From NCBI GenBank assembly GCA_035447945.1, contig DAOTHZ010000030.1, positions 1 to 23,485 on the forward strand: a DNA stretch of 23,485 bases, read 5' to 3'. Origin of the DNA: Syntrophomonas_B sp035447945. Its GTDB lineage: Bacteria > Bacillota > Syntrophomonadia > Syntrophomonadales > Syntrophomonadaceae. Positions 7,517 through 16,013 of this stretch are shown here, one piece after another. The translations under genes were made by a program, and so were the position numbers. Every line of letters begins with the position of its first letter. Position 1 is the stretch's first letter. The notes under the pieces were generated by a model that ran no database searches, had not been told where the DNA came from, and saw only the letters and a program-made list of their open reading frames with translations.

Positions 7517-10090
7517 TTGGCCAAATTCACACCCATGATTGAACAATATCTCGAAGTCAAGGCCAATCATCAGGATGCGATCTTGTTCTTCCGCTTGGGT
7601 GATTTCTATGAAATGTTCTTTGAAGATGCGGTGCTGGCAGCACGTGAGCTGGAGATCGTCCTGACCTCCCGTGACGGCGGGCAGCAAAAGGTTCCCATGT
7701 GCGGGATCCCTTACCATGCGGTCAACAACTATCTGCCCCGGCTGATCAGCCGAGGCTATAAAGTCGCCATCTGCGAACAGGTTGAAGATCCCAAACAAGC
7801 CAGCGGGATCGTCAAACGGGAAGTCATTCGCATTATCAGTCCCGGGACGATTTTGGAAGATTTTATGCTGGACGAGGGTGCCAACAATTATCTGGCCGCC
7901 GTCGACATCTATGAAAAAACGATTGGTTTTGCTTATATTGATATCTCCACCGGCGAGTTTCAATTCACCGAAATCAACGGACCCCATGCCCGTCAAGATC
8001 TGTATGCTGAGTTGCACAGAGTGGCACCGGCAGAGTGTTTGCTGTCCGCTCGTCTGACTCGCAATTCCTTATGGGAAGAACAACCGTTGGGCAATGATTT
8101 TCTCTTTTCCCGTTTTCCCGAGGATGACCTGGATTTGGATCAAAGCCGGGCAGTAATGGCGGATCATTTCGGATCGGCATGGCTGGATGAAGGGAGCATA
8201 TCCGCTTGTCATGCGGGCTGCTTGGCAGCGGGCATGATCATCAGGTTCCTTTACAACACCCAAAAAAGTCGTCTGTTACATATAGACGGCCTGCAGTTCT
8301 ATCAAAGCAGTGATTACATGGAACTGGATAGTTTCACGCGCCGCAATCTGGAGCTGACCTCCACCATACGCCAAGGGCGCAAGGAAGGCTCCTTGCTGGA
8401 TATTATTGATCAATGCCGCACGCCCATGGGCAAACGCAACTTGCGCCGCTGGCTGGAACAGCCGTTGATGGGCATGGAAGCCATTAACCAGCGCTTGGAC
8501 GGAGTCGAAGAACTCGCAGCGGATATCGGCCTGCGTCAATCCGGGCGGGATGCGGTGAACAAGATGTATGACCTGGAGAGGTTGTCTGGAAAACTAGGCA
8601 GTCCGCTGCTTAATCCCCGAGATTTGCTGGCGCTCAAACATTCCCTGGCGTTGCTGCCAGCGATCAAGGGGCTTCTGTGCAACTGTAACAGTCAAATCCT
8701 CAGAGCGATTGCCGAGCTGGAGCCGTTGGCCGAAGTACATGAAATCATCCACTCTGCCATCGATGATGAAGCGCCTCTGACGGTGAGGGAAGGCGGTATC
8801 ATCAAAAGCGGATACCATGCGGAGATTGATGAACTGAAGTCCCTGGGGGTCCAGGGCAAGAACTATCTCCTGGAATATGAGAACCGCGAAAAATTACGCA
8901 CCGGGATCAAGCATCTGAAAGTCAGCTACAACAAAGTCTTCGGTTATTATATTGAAGTCAGCAAGTCGAATCTGAATCTGGTTCCAGCTGATTACATCCG
9001 CAAACAAACGCTGGTCAACACCGAGCGCTTTATCACTGAAGAATTGAAAAATTACGAAGACAAGATCCTGGGCGCCCATGATAAGCTGTGTGTGTTGGAA
9101 TATGATTGTTTTATCGAAATCAAACATAATTTGGAACCGTTTATTCCCGTCCTTCAAGCCAGCGCAAAGGCAGTGGCGGACTTTGACAGTCTGCTCTCCC
9201 TGGCCCAGGTGGCTTTTCTGAATGATTATGTTCGCCCCCGGTTGTCTCGTGACGGCCGACTGGAAATCAAAGCCGGGCGCCATCCGGTGGTGGAAAAATC
9301 ACTGCTTGATACCCGCTTTGTTCCCAATGACATCATGCTGGACAATCGCGACAACCGCTTTGCCATTATCACGGGTCCCAATATGGGCGGCAAAAGCACC
9401 TATATGCGCCAGGCTGCCCTGATCAACATCATGGCCCAGATGGGCAGTTTTGTTCCTGCCAGTGAAGCCCGCATCAGTATCGTCGACCGGGTCTTTACCA
9501 GAGTCGGAGCAGCCGACGATCTTTCCGCCGGACAGAGCACGTTCATGGTGGAAATGGTAGAACTGGCACATATTTTAAACCATGCCACCGCCAACAGCTT
9601 GATCATTCTCGATGAAATAGGCCGCGGCACCAGTACTTATGACGGACTGAGCATTGCCCAGGCGGTCAGCGAATACATCCATGACAAAGTCAAGGCCCGT
9701 ACCTTGTTCGCTACCCATTATCATGAACTGACCCGGCTGGCGGAAGAAAAAAAGGGGATTATCAATCTTTCGGTTTCCGTCATGGAATCGGTGGACACCG
9801 TTACCTTCTTAAAAAAAGTCCTGCCAGGCAAGGCCGACAAAAGTTACGGTATCCATGTCGCTCAAATGGCTGGTCTGCCGCGAACGGTAACGGATCGAGC
9901 CTATGAAGTCCTGGCCGCGCTGGAGAGCAATGAAGCCCTGCCCCGCCATCCTGAGGTCCAGCAAATAAGTCTGTTTGCGGAAGGACCCAATGAAATCCTG
10001 GAAGAACTGGATCATCTCGATTTGGACAATCTCAGTGCCCGGGAAGCCTTGATGATCCTTTACCATTGGAAAGAAAAACGCAGGGGGTGA
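7517..10090 (+). CDS. mutS: DNA mismatch repair protein MutS
   Basis: MutS recognises mismatches and small loops in DNA and recruits MutL. The 857-residue protein has the mismatch-reading Phe-X-Glu motif at 30-32 (GDFYEMFFEDA). The C-terminal ATPase has Walker A GPNMGGKST (620-628), followed by the FMVEM and LDEIGRGTSTYDG segments that form the ABC-type dimer interface. Length and domain order match full-length bacterial MutS1. The start is a TTG six bases after GGGAGG; an ATG six codons in would be too far from that site. A hydantoinase-type gene begins five bases after the stop, so the genes downstream as far as mutL are probably co-transcribed. Confidence 0.97.
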   Translation: MAKFTPMIEQYLEVKANHQDAILFFRLGDFYEMFFEDAVLAARELEIVLTSRDGGQQKVPMCGIPYHAVNNYLPRLISRGYKVAICEQVEDPKQASGIVKREVIRIISPGTILEDFMLDEGANNYLAAVDIYEKTIGFAYIDISTGEFQFTEINGPHARQDLYAELHRVAPAECLLSARLTRNSLWEEQPLGNDFLFSRFPEDDLDLDQSRAVMADHFGSAWLDEGSISACHAGCLAAGMIIRFLYNTQKSRLLHIDGLQFYQSSDYMELDSFTRRNLELTSTIRQGRKEGSLLDIIDQCRTPMGKRNLRRWLEQPLMGMEAINQRLDGVEELAADIGLRQSGRDAVNKMYDLERLSGKLGSPLLNPRDLLALKHSLALLPAIKGLLCNCNSQILRAIAELEPLAEVHEIIHSAIDDEAPLTVREGGIIKSGYHAEIDELKSLGVQGKNYLLEYENREKLRTGIKHLKVSYNKVFGYYIEVSKSNLNLVPADYIRKQTLVNTERFITEELKNYEDKILGAHDKLCVLEYDCFIEIKHNLEPFIPVLQASAKAVADFDSLLSLAQVAFLNDYVRPRLSRDGRLEIKAGRHPVVEKSLLDTRFVPNDIMLDNRDNRFAIITGPNMGGKSTYMRQAALINIMAQMGSFVPASEARISIVDRVFTRVGAADDLSAGQSTFMVEMVELAHILNHATANSLIILDEIGRGTSTYDGLSIAQAVSEYIHDKVKARTLFATHYHELTRLAEEKKGIINLSVSVMESVDTVTFLKKVLPGKADKSYGIHVAQMAGLPRTVTDRAYEVLAALESNEALPRHPEVQQISLFAEGPNEILEELDHLDLDNLSAREALMILYHWKEKRRG

Positions 10091-10094
10091 GAAT

Positions 10095-11789
10095 ATGTTG
10101 ATCGGAATTGATGTAGGCGGGACCTTTACAGACGGAGTGCTGTTCGACAATCAGCAGTCCCGCGTAGTAAAGACGGTTAAAGTGCCGACCCGCAACGAAC
10201 AGCTTCAATCCAGTCTGTTGGCAGTATTGGATGCCTTGCTGCCAGGTCAGGAGAGGGGAGGAATACAACGGATTGTTTTGAGTACGACGCTGGTGACCAA
10301 CCTGCTGGCTACCAATACCGCCGAGCCACCGGCGCTGATCCTGATCCCCGGACCGGGTCTGCCCTTTGAGTATCTGCTGACCTTTCCCCATAGTTATATT
10401 GTCAAAGGCAGTATTGACTTTCGCGGACGGGAAACGGAAAAGCTGGATCGGCAGGAAATCGAAGGCGTAATCGAAACGATTCGCGCCGCCGGTTTGCATA
10501 AAATTGCTGTGGTTGGCAAGTTCTCCAATCGCAATCCGCAACATGAGCAGAGCGTGCGGCAAATCATCATGGACAAATTCCCGGACGCCGAGGTGGGAAT
10601 TGGTTCGGAATTGGCCGGACAGCTCAATTTCATGCGCCGTATCACGACTTCCTACTATGCGCTGATGACACGCCAGCGCTGGACATCGTTTGCCCTTGAG
10701 ATTGAAAAGGCGATCCGGGAACGCGGACTGGACAAAGTTCCACTGGATATTCTCAAGGCGGATGGCGGAACCATGCCCTTGCGTAATGCTTTACAATACC
10801 CATGTGAAACCATCCTTTCCGGTCCGGCTGCCAGCACCATGGGCGCCAAAGCGATTACCGGGCAGAATACCAATGCAGTCGTACTTGACATCGGCGGGAC
10901 CACCACCGACATTTCACTGCTGTTGGACGGACAACCCCTATATGCTTCAAGAGGCGCCTGCATCAATGGGAAATATACCCACATTAAGGCCATATCCACC
11001 CGCTCCCTGCCGCTGGGAGGCGACAGTCCTGTTTGTTTTGAACCGCAAAAAGGGGTATATATTCATCCGATCAGAAGGGGACCGGCTGTCTGTTTTGGCG
11101 GCGAATGTCCTACCGTTACCGATATCTTCAACTGTAAATATGATTTAAATATTGGTGATGCCGGTCAATCAAGCCAATCGCTGCAGCGTCTGCAGAAGGA
11201 GGCAGGCTTAACCTTGCCTGAACTGCTGGAGTTGGTGGAGCATGATGTAATGCAGCAGTTGATGGAGGCTTTGCAAAATATCTTTATGGAATGGGAAAAT
11301 GAACCGGCCTATCGGGTCTGGGAAGTGGTGCATAACCGCAAGTTTAAAGTCAAACGCATCATCGGAATTGGCGCCGCGGCCTCTGCCATTGTTCCGATGC
11401 TGGCCGCCATGAACAAGGTCAACAGCTTTATTCATGAACTGTCTCCCATCGCCAATGCCCTGGGTGCCGCCCTGGCCAGGCCGACCCTGGCTTTTAACAT
11501 GCATATTGATACCCAAAAGGGAAGCTATTTTACCGATTATGATGGAGTCGGGGGTGATCTCCCCCGGGGACAAAGCATGCAAATGGTGGATGCCCACAAA
11601 CTGGCCCGGGAAGTGATGCAAAAACTGGCGGAACAAAGAGGGCTGGGAGAATATGCGGAAGAAGCAGAATTTGTGCGTGAAGAACAATTCAACATGATCC
11701 GGGAGTGGGATCGAATCGGCAAAATTTTCGAATTGGGGATGCAGATCAAACCCGGGTTTATTAAAGAATTTGAGGAGGGGTCATTATGA
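10095..11789 (+). CDS. Hydantoinase/oxoprolinase-family protein (HyuA-like, short form)
   Basis: This 564-residue protein carries the ATP-binding ASKHA fold of the HyuA/oxoprolinase/acetone carboxylase family. It begins with GIDVGGTFTDG (3-13) and has a second phosphate-binding segment, LDIGGTTTD, after LSGPAAST in the middle. Relatives hydrolyse 5-oxoproline or N-methylhydantoin, or activate carbonyl substrates, with ATP. It is shorter than typical HyuA (about 650-700 residues), and no HyuB-type partner gene lies nearby, so the reaction cannot be named. The ATG is preceded by GGGGGTGAG that overlaps the end of mutS, and its stop overlaps the next start as ATGA. It is therefore translationally coupled to the deacetylase-family gene, which suggests a joint role unrelated to mismatch repair. 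Confidence 0.8.
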   Translation: MLIGIDVGGTFTDGVLFDNQQSRVVKTVKVPTRNEQLQSSLLAVLDALLPGQERGGIQRIVLSTTLVTNLLATNTAEPPALILIPGPGLPFEYLLTFPHSYIVKGSIDFRGRETEKLDRQEIEGVIETIRAAGLHKIAVVGKFSNRNPQHEQSVRQIIMDKFPDAEVGIGSELAGQLNFMRRITTSYYALMTRQRWTSFALEIEKAIRERGLDKVPLDILKADGGTMPLRNALQYPCETILSGPAASTMGAKAITGQNTNAVVLDIGGTTTDISLLLDGQPLYASRGACINGKYTHIKAISTRSLPLGGDSPVCFEPQKGVYIHPIRRGPAVCFGGECPTVTDIFNCKYDLNIGDAGQSSQSLQRLQKEAGLTLPELLELVEHDVMQQLMEALQNIFMEWENEPAYRVWEVVHNRKFKVKRIIGIGAAASAIVPMLAAMNKVNSFIHELSPIANALGAALARPTLAFNMHIDTQKGSYFTDYDGVGGDLPRGQSMQMVDAHKLAREVMQKLAEQRGLGEYAEEAEFVREEQFNMIREWDRIGKIFELGMQIKPGFIKEFEEGSL

Positions 11790-13138
11790 AAAATACCGGT
11801 GTTATCTTTTTCCCGGCGTTTGACTGGGCGATCTCCCCGACCCATCCCGAACGCGAGGAAAGACTGCTATACACCCGCGATCAGATCTTTGAAGAAGGTA
11901 TCATGGATTTGCCCAATATCCATGAATTCAAACCCCGTCTGGCGGACAAAAAAGACATTGCCCGAGTTCATTTTTGTGTTCCCAACGTGGAAGCCCAAAT
12001 CACCGATGCTCATTTGGTATCTGCCGGTTCTGCCCTGGTGATTGCCGACGCGGTCTTGCGGGGTGAAGTCGACAACGGCTTTTCCATTGCCCGTCCGCCG
12101 GGTCATCATGCCATGACGGTGGCACACGGCAATCGCGGTTTCTGCAATATCAACAATGAAGCCATCATGATCGAATATATTCGCAAGCAATACGGTTTAC
12201 GCAAAATTGCGGTGGTAGACACAGACGTTCATCACGGCGACGGCAGTCAGGAAATCTTTTATGATGACCCGGATATTTTGTTTATTTCCTTCCATCAGGA
12301 TGGACGCACCTTATATCCGGGCACCGGTTTTGTATATGAACTGGGCGGACCGATGGCCTGGGGAAGCACCATCAATATCCCGCTGCCTCCCCAGACCACC
12401 GATGAAGGCATTCTGCGGGTGCTGGACAAACTGGTTTTGCCCGTCTTGGAAGAATTTGCGCCGGAACTAATCGTCAACTCAGCCGGACAGGACAATCATT
12501 ATACGGATCCCTTGGCCAATATGCGCTTTACCGCTCGCGGCTATGCCGAACTCAACCGTCGTCTGGCCCCCGATATTGCTGTGCTCGAAGGAGGATACTC
12601 GGTCGAGACCGCGCTTCCTTATGTCAATATGGCATTGCTGATGGCCATGGCCGGGATTGATTACGCCAATCTGCACGAACCGGATTACCGACCGGAAGCA
12701 TTCAAGGAAAGTGCGAAAAATTTGGAGTATATTGAGCAGATCATCTCCCATCAGCTCTTTAATTTCCGCAGCCGGCAGCAGAAGATAGAAGAGAACCGCA
12801 AAAAATATGGTCATGAATATGGGGAACATCAGCAGATTTATTATGATACGGAAGGGATCAGCGAAGATCAAGCCCGCCGTCTGCGAATATGTCCGGCCTG
12901 TCCCGGTTGGCGGCGCATTGATTCCTCGGCCCGCCATCGTGACGGTAAAACGTATCATGTTTTCTGTATCAGCATCCCCACTTTTGCTTGTCCAGAGTGC
13001 CAGAAGGAAGCTTTTAACGCTTACCAGGATATGGCCATGTACAATCACCATTATGATTATATCTATTTGCAGGATCGGGCCAAAGACAGATATATTGCTC
13101 TTAACGTGGCCAACGGGCGGGAAGAGGTCTACGAATAA
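11786..13138 (+). CDS. Histone deacetylase-family (class II-like) amidohydrolase with C-terminal zinc-ribbon-like tail
   Basis: This 450-residue protein belongs to the zinc-dependent arginase/deacetylase superfamily that includes AcuC and polyamine deacetylases. All key residues are visible: the charge-relay RPPGHH (His107-His108), zinc ligands Asp147 and His149 in DTDVHHGDG, zinc ligand Asp236 in SAGQDNH and the catalytic-type Tyr271 in EGGYS. It should therefore be an active deacylase on an acylated lysine, polyamine or other N-acyl compound. The catalytic domain ends near 325. A charged linker (about 330-365) is followed by CPAC (369-372) and CPEC (402-405), spaced like a zinc ribbon, which is not usual in AcuC. 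It is coupled to the upstream gene by an ATGA overlap with GAGGAGGGG as ribosome site, and mutL starts directly after its stop. The substrate is unknown. Confidence 0.88.
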   Translation: MKNTGVIFFPAFDWAISPTHPEREERLLYTRDQIFEEGIMDLPNIHEFKPRLADKKDIARVHFCVPNVEAQITDAHLVSAGSALVIADAVLRGEVDNGFSIARPPGHHAMTVAHGNRGFCNINNEAIMIEYIRKQYGLRKIAVVDTDVHHGDGSQEIFYDDPDILFISFHQDGRTLYPGTGFVYELGGPMAWGSTINIPLPPQTTDEGILRVLDKLVLPVLEEFAPELIVNSAGQDNHYTDPLANMRFTARGYAELNRRLAPDIAVLEGGYSVETALPYVNMALLMAMAGIDYANLHEPDYRPEAFKESAKNLEYIEQIISHQLFNFRSRQQKIEENRKKYGHEYGEHQQIYYDTEGISEDQARRLRICPACPGWRRIDSSARHRDGKTYHVFCISIPTFACPECQKEAFNAYQDMAMYNHHYDYIYLQDRAKDRYIALNVANGREEVYE

Positions 13139-14881
13139 ATGAGTATCAAACTGCTGGATGATAATCTCATTAATCAGATTGCCGCCGGTGAAGTCATAGA
13201 GAGACCGTCCTCGGTTGTGAAGGAACTGGTTGAAAACGCCATCGATGCCGGCAGCACGAGGATTCAAGTGAAGATTTCCGGAGGCGGACTGGAAGTCATC
13301 GAGGTGGAAGACAACGGCTGCGGCATTCCGGAGAGCGATATCGAACTGGCGCTGCAGCGTCATGCTACCAGTAAAATTGCCTTGCCGGATGATTTGTTCA
13401 ATATCAGCACCATGGGCTTTCGCGGGGAAGCACTGCCCAGCATCGCTTCCATCGCCCGACTGGAGGTATACAGCCGGCAAAAGGATGGCATCGGTGCGCA
13501 ATTGCAGTTGGACGGCGGGACCATCATCAGCCGGCAGCCCTATGCCGGTACCGAGGGAACACGCATCGTCGTGCGGGAATTGTTTTATAACACCCCGGTA
13601 AGGAAAAAGTTCATCAAGTCGACGGTTGCGGAGCAGACCCATATTTATGAAACCATCAGTCGTCTGGCGCTGTCCCGCCCGGATATTTCCTTCCTGTTTG
13701 CCAGCGAAAAAAAGATGTATTTTAAGACTCCGGGCAGCGGCGTGCTGCGCGATGCGCTGATTGCCATCAACGGCAAGGATTATGCCGACCACTTTATTGA
13801 TTTTCATGTCAGGGGTGAAAAATACAGCGTGGCCGGATTGCTGTCCAAACCTGAATTTCGGAGGCAGAACCGCAAAAACCAAATCTTTTTTGTCAACCGG
13901 CGCCTGATCAAAAGCCCCATGCTGAACCGGGCAGTGGATGAAGGTTATCGGGGACTGCTTCTGGCCCGTGAATATCCGGGCGTCATTCTCTATTTAACGG
14001 CCCATTGCCAGGAGGTTGATATCAATGTCCACCCGCAGAAGAGTGAAGTCAGATTCCGGGACGAAAGTGAAATCTTTCGAGTCGTCAGTCGTGCCATCAA
14101 GGACGCGGTCAACGGACTGGCCTACACCATGGGGGAGGCTGCCTGGGCAGAGAGAATCGCAGAACCCGAAGCAATCTTCAAACCGGAGGTCAATCCCGGA
14201 AGAAACGGAGCATACATTCCCCCTCCGCGCGCGTTCGAGCAGTCATTTACTTTTGTATATCCCCGGGACAATCAAGCGGCGGCAGGGAGTCCGGACCGAT
14301 TGGCAGATGAATTGCCGGCTCAAAGTCCTTTCCGCTTAATTGGGCAGTGTTTCAACGCGTATCTCTTGGTGGAAACAGAAGGGAGACTGTGGTTGATTGA
14401 TCAGCATGCCGCCCATGAACGCATCATGTACAACCAACTGCGCCGGCAGATTGCTGCGGCCCCGGTCGCCACGCAGGCATTGGCTTTTCCGCTGGGACTG
14501 GATCTTTCTGCGGCCCAAATCGATATGCTCGAAGCCAACCGAGCTGTTTTTGAAAGGGTCGGTCTGTACTATGATATTCTCGGGCCGGACAGTATTGCCA
14601 TCCGCTCAGCGCCGCCGGCGCTGCATGGTCAGGAAAGTGAATTGCTGCTGGAGATTTTGGAGATGATCGCAGCAGAGCAGTGTCCGGATATTCATGACGA
14701 AGCAATTTGCATGATGGCCTGCAAGCAAGCCATTAAAGCCAATCAGTTGTTAAGCCGGGCGGAAATGGAGAAACTGGTGAGTGAGCTCCTGCAGCAAGAG
14801 AATTATCTGCATTGTCCGCACGGGCGACCGTCTTTCATGGAGATCAGCCGCAGCGACCTCGACCGCCGCTTTAAACGATAA
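13139..14881 (+). CDS. mutL: DNA mismatch repair protein MutL
   Basis: MutL couples MutS mismatch recognition to strand removal. The N-terminal GHKL ATPase has ENAIDAG (32-38), DNGCGI (58-63) and GFRGEALPSI (93-102). The C-terminal part has endonuclease-type motifs: DQHAAHE (421-427), ACKQAIKA (527-534), CPHGRP (559-564) and a final SRSDLDRRFKR. It is thus of the nicking type found in species without MutH. The canonical DQHA(X)2E(X)4E ends in Asn432 instead of Glu, while Asp421 and Glu427 are intact. At 580 residues the linker is short compared with B. subtilis MutL (627). The ATG follows the upstream stop codon with no spacing, and its ribosome site would lie inside the deacetylase gene (GGGCGGGAAGAGG), so translation is probably coupled. 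Confidence 0.96.
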   Translation: MSIKLLDDNLINQIAAGEVIERPSSVVKELVENAIDAGSTRIQVKISGGGLEVIEVEDNGCGIPESDIELALQRHATSKIALPDDLFNISTMGFRGEALPSIASIARLEVYSRQKDGIGAQLQLDGGTIISRQPYAGTEGTRIVVRELFYNTPVRKKFIKSTVAEQTHIYETISRLALSRPDISFLFASEKKMYFKTPGSGVLRDALIAINGKDYADHFIDFHVRGEKYSVAGLLSKPEFRRQNRKNQIFFVNRRLIKSPMLNRAVDEGYRGLLLAREYPGVILYLTAHCQEVDINVHPQKSEVRFRDESEIFRVVSRAIKDAVNGLAYTMGEAAWAERIAEPEAIFKPEVNPGRNGAYIPPPRAFEQSFTFVYPRDNQAAAGSPDRLADELPAQSPFRLIGQCFNAYLLVETEGRLWLIDQHAAHERIMYNQLRRQIAAAPVATQALAFPLGLDLSAAQIDMLEANRAVFERVGLYYDILGPDSIAIRSAPPALHGQESELLLEILEMIAAEQCPDIHDEAICMMACKQAIKANQLLSRAEMEKLVSELLQQENYLHCPHGRPSFMEISRSDLDRRFKR

Positions 14882-14882
14882 C

Positions 14883-14913
14883 ACGCAAGTTGGGGACGGT
14901 TCTTGACTTGCGT
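14883..14913. repeat. REP-like palindrome with GGGGACGGTTCTTG core
   Basis: Perfect 8 bp arms, ACGCAAGT (14883-14890) and ACTTGCGT (14906-14913), enclose TGGGGACGGTTCTTG. From general knowledge, a GGGGACGGTTCTT core in a small hairpin is a common intergenic repeat in Clostridia and often goes with REP-associated tyrosine transposases. No transposase is in the window. It starts two bases after the mutL stop, so it may also act as a transcript-end hairpin. Confidence 0.5.
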
Positions 14914-14950
14914 AATACTGCTGATTTTGTCTGAGTTTTATGCATTAGTT

Positions 14951-15237
14951 TCGCCAGGGGCCCATCTTTTGACTGGCTAAAGTTGAATTACTAGCGCTCG
15001 CTTGTGACCTCGGAGTCTTGATACTAATTCGAAAGTCTCGTTTTTGGGTAACGAATATTTTTGTTAATTTTGTGAGCTATCTTTCGTCGTAACGTTGCGT
15101 CGCACGGCTGCCGCCTTACCCCCGGCGCTTTTCCTTAATAGTGTTCTTAATCCGAAGGGTTAGAACACATATAAAATACCCGGAGGGTGCCACTAAAACA
15201 TAAACCTCTGCGGGGGACTTTCAAGGAAAGGTATAAT
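14951..15237 (+). ncRNA. Candidate structured RNA, HEARO/omega-RNA-like, no nuclease gene attached
   Basis: This stretch has no coding frame (it fills the 358 bp gap after mutL) but is dense in complementary segments. CGAAAG (15030-15035) pairs with CTTTCG (15081-15086), with CTC/GAG and CGTT/AACG helices inside. GTGTTCT–AGAACAC closes a 12 bp hairpin at 15141-15168. CCCCCG (15119-15124) can pair with CGGGGG (15211-15216), and CTTTTCCTT (15128-15136) with AAGGAAAGG (15223-15231). The last two pairings interleave, giving a pseudoknot. The length, the pseudoknotted C-rich/G-rich pairing near the 3' end and the position next to an open reading frame resemble HEARO RNAs, the guide RNAs of IscB/IsrB nucleases. 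That resemblance is by pattern and memory, not by a search. No iscB or isrB gene is present. A second reading is a cis-acting leader, because AAGGAAAGG is also the likely ribosome site of the next gene. The limits are approximate. Confidence 0.45.
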
Positions 15238-15239
15238 CT

Positions 15240-16013
15240 ATGGAATTAATCGTTACAACCACCCAGAGGATCAAAGAGAAGGAAGCTGATTTGGAGGAAT
15301 TCCTGGCGGAGAGCGGGCTGCAGTTTGTGCCTCGTGACCGCAGCCTGGAAAAGCTCAGGGAAAAATACCAGGCTGCGGGAGTTGTTGTCTGGGGTGCTGA
15401 GGTCCCGATATTGTATTTTGAAAATGAAAAACTGTATTTTCATCCCAGTATGGCTAAAAACCGCATTGCTTTTTATCGCAAACAACAGCGTCCGGATATC
15501 ATGATCGAAGCGGCCGGGCTTGAAAGAGGAGACAGTTTTTTAGACTGCACGCTGGGGCTAGGGGCTGATGCGATTGTGGCTTCTTATTTTTCCGGTCACG
15601 GCCGGGTCACCGGATTGGAACATCAGCCGGAGATCGCTTGGGTGATTCGCTGGGGAATGAAGCGCTATTGCAACGAGATGATCTGGCTGCAGGAAGCGAT
15701 CCGGCGGGTTGAGGTGGTTGCGGCCGATCATAAGGAGTATCTGCCTGGTCTGCCAGACTGGTCTTATGATATCGTTTATTTTGATCCAATGTTTCCCCAT
15801 CCAATTTTCAAGAGCCAGCCAATCTCGCCGCTGCGCAAGCTGGCCGACCATGACCGCCTGGAAGCGGCGAGCATCAAGCAGGCCTGCCGGGTGGCACGCA
15901 AGCGGGTGGTTATGAAGGATCTGGCGGAAGGCGAGGAATTGGAACGGTTGGGTTTTCAAAAAATCAGCCGCAGCAAGTACAACAAGCTCGCCTATGGGGT
16001 TATCTATGTTTAG
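15240..16013 (+). CDS. RsmJ/YpiP-like class I SAM-dependent methyltransferase
   Basis: This 257-residue protein is a Rossmann-fold methyltransferase. The AdoMet-binding motif I is LDCTLGLGADA (101-111), an acidic residue follows in TGLEHQP (124-130), and YFDPMFPHP (180-188) is a DPPY-like motif IV. This combination matches the DUF548/RsmJ group. E. coli RsmJ methylates G1516 of 16S rRNA, and B. subtilis YpiP is a related protein of unsettled function, so an rRNA target is likely but unproven. The probable ribosome site AAGGAAAGG (15223-15231) lies at the 3' end of the structured region upstream and could be sequestered there. A TATAAT at 15232-15237 is too close to the ATG to be its promoter. 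The stop codon lies in the loop of an 11 bp hairpin, and miaA follows in the same direction. Confidence 0.82.
   Translation: MELIVTTTQRIKEKEADLEEFLAESGLQFVPRDRSLEKLREKYQAAGVVVWGAEVPILYFENEKLYFHPSMAKNRIAFYRKQQRPDIMIEAAGLERGDSFLDCTLGLGADAIVASYFSGHGRVTGLEHQPEIAWVIRWGMKRYCNEMIWLQEAIRRVEVVAADHKEYLPGLPDWSYDIVYFDPMFPHPIFKSQPISPLRKLADHDRLEAASIKQACRVARKRVVMKDLAEGEELERLGFQKISRSKYNKLAYGVIYV

Noticed and set aside
12479..13882. 467-residue frame on the minus strand
   Set aside because: It is antisense across the end of the deacetylase gene and the start of mutL, both with clear motifs, and its translation matches no family pattern.
15141..15168. GTGTTCT–AGAACAC hairpin as an intrinsic terminator
   Set aside because: It is followed by ATATAAAATACCC rather than a T run, and it fits better as one helix of the larger structured region.
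15232..15237. TATAAT as promoter of the RsmJ-like gene
   Set aside because: It is two bases from the start codon and has no -35 hexamer; a leaderless transcript would be needed, yet a ribosome-site-like AAGGAAAGG lies just before it.
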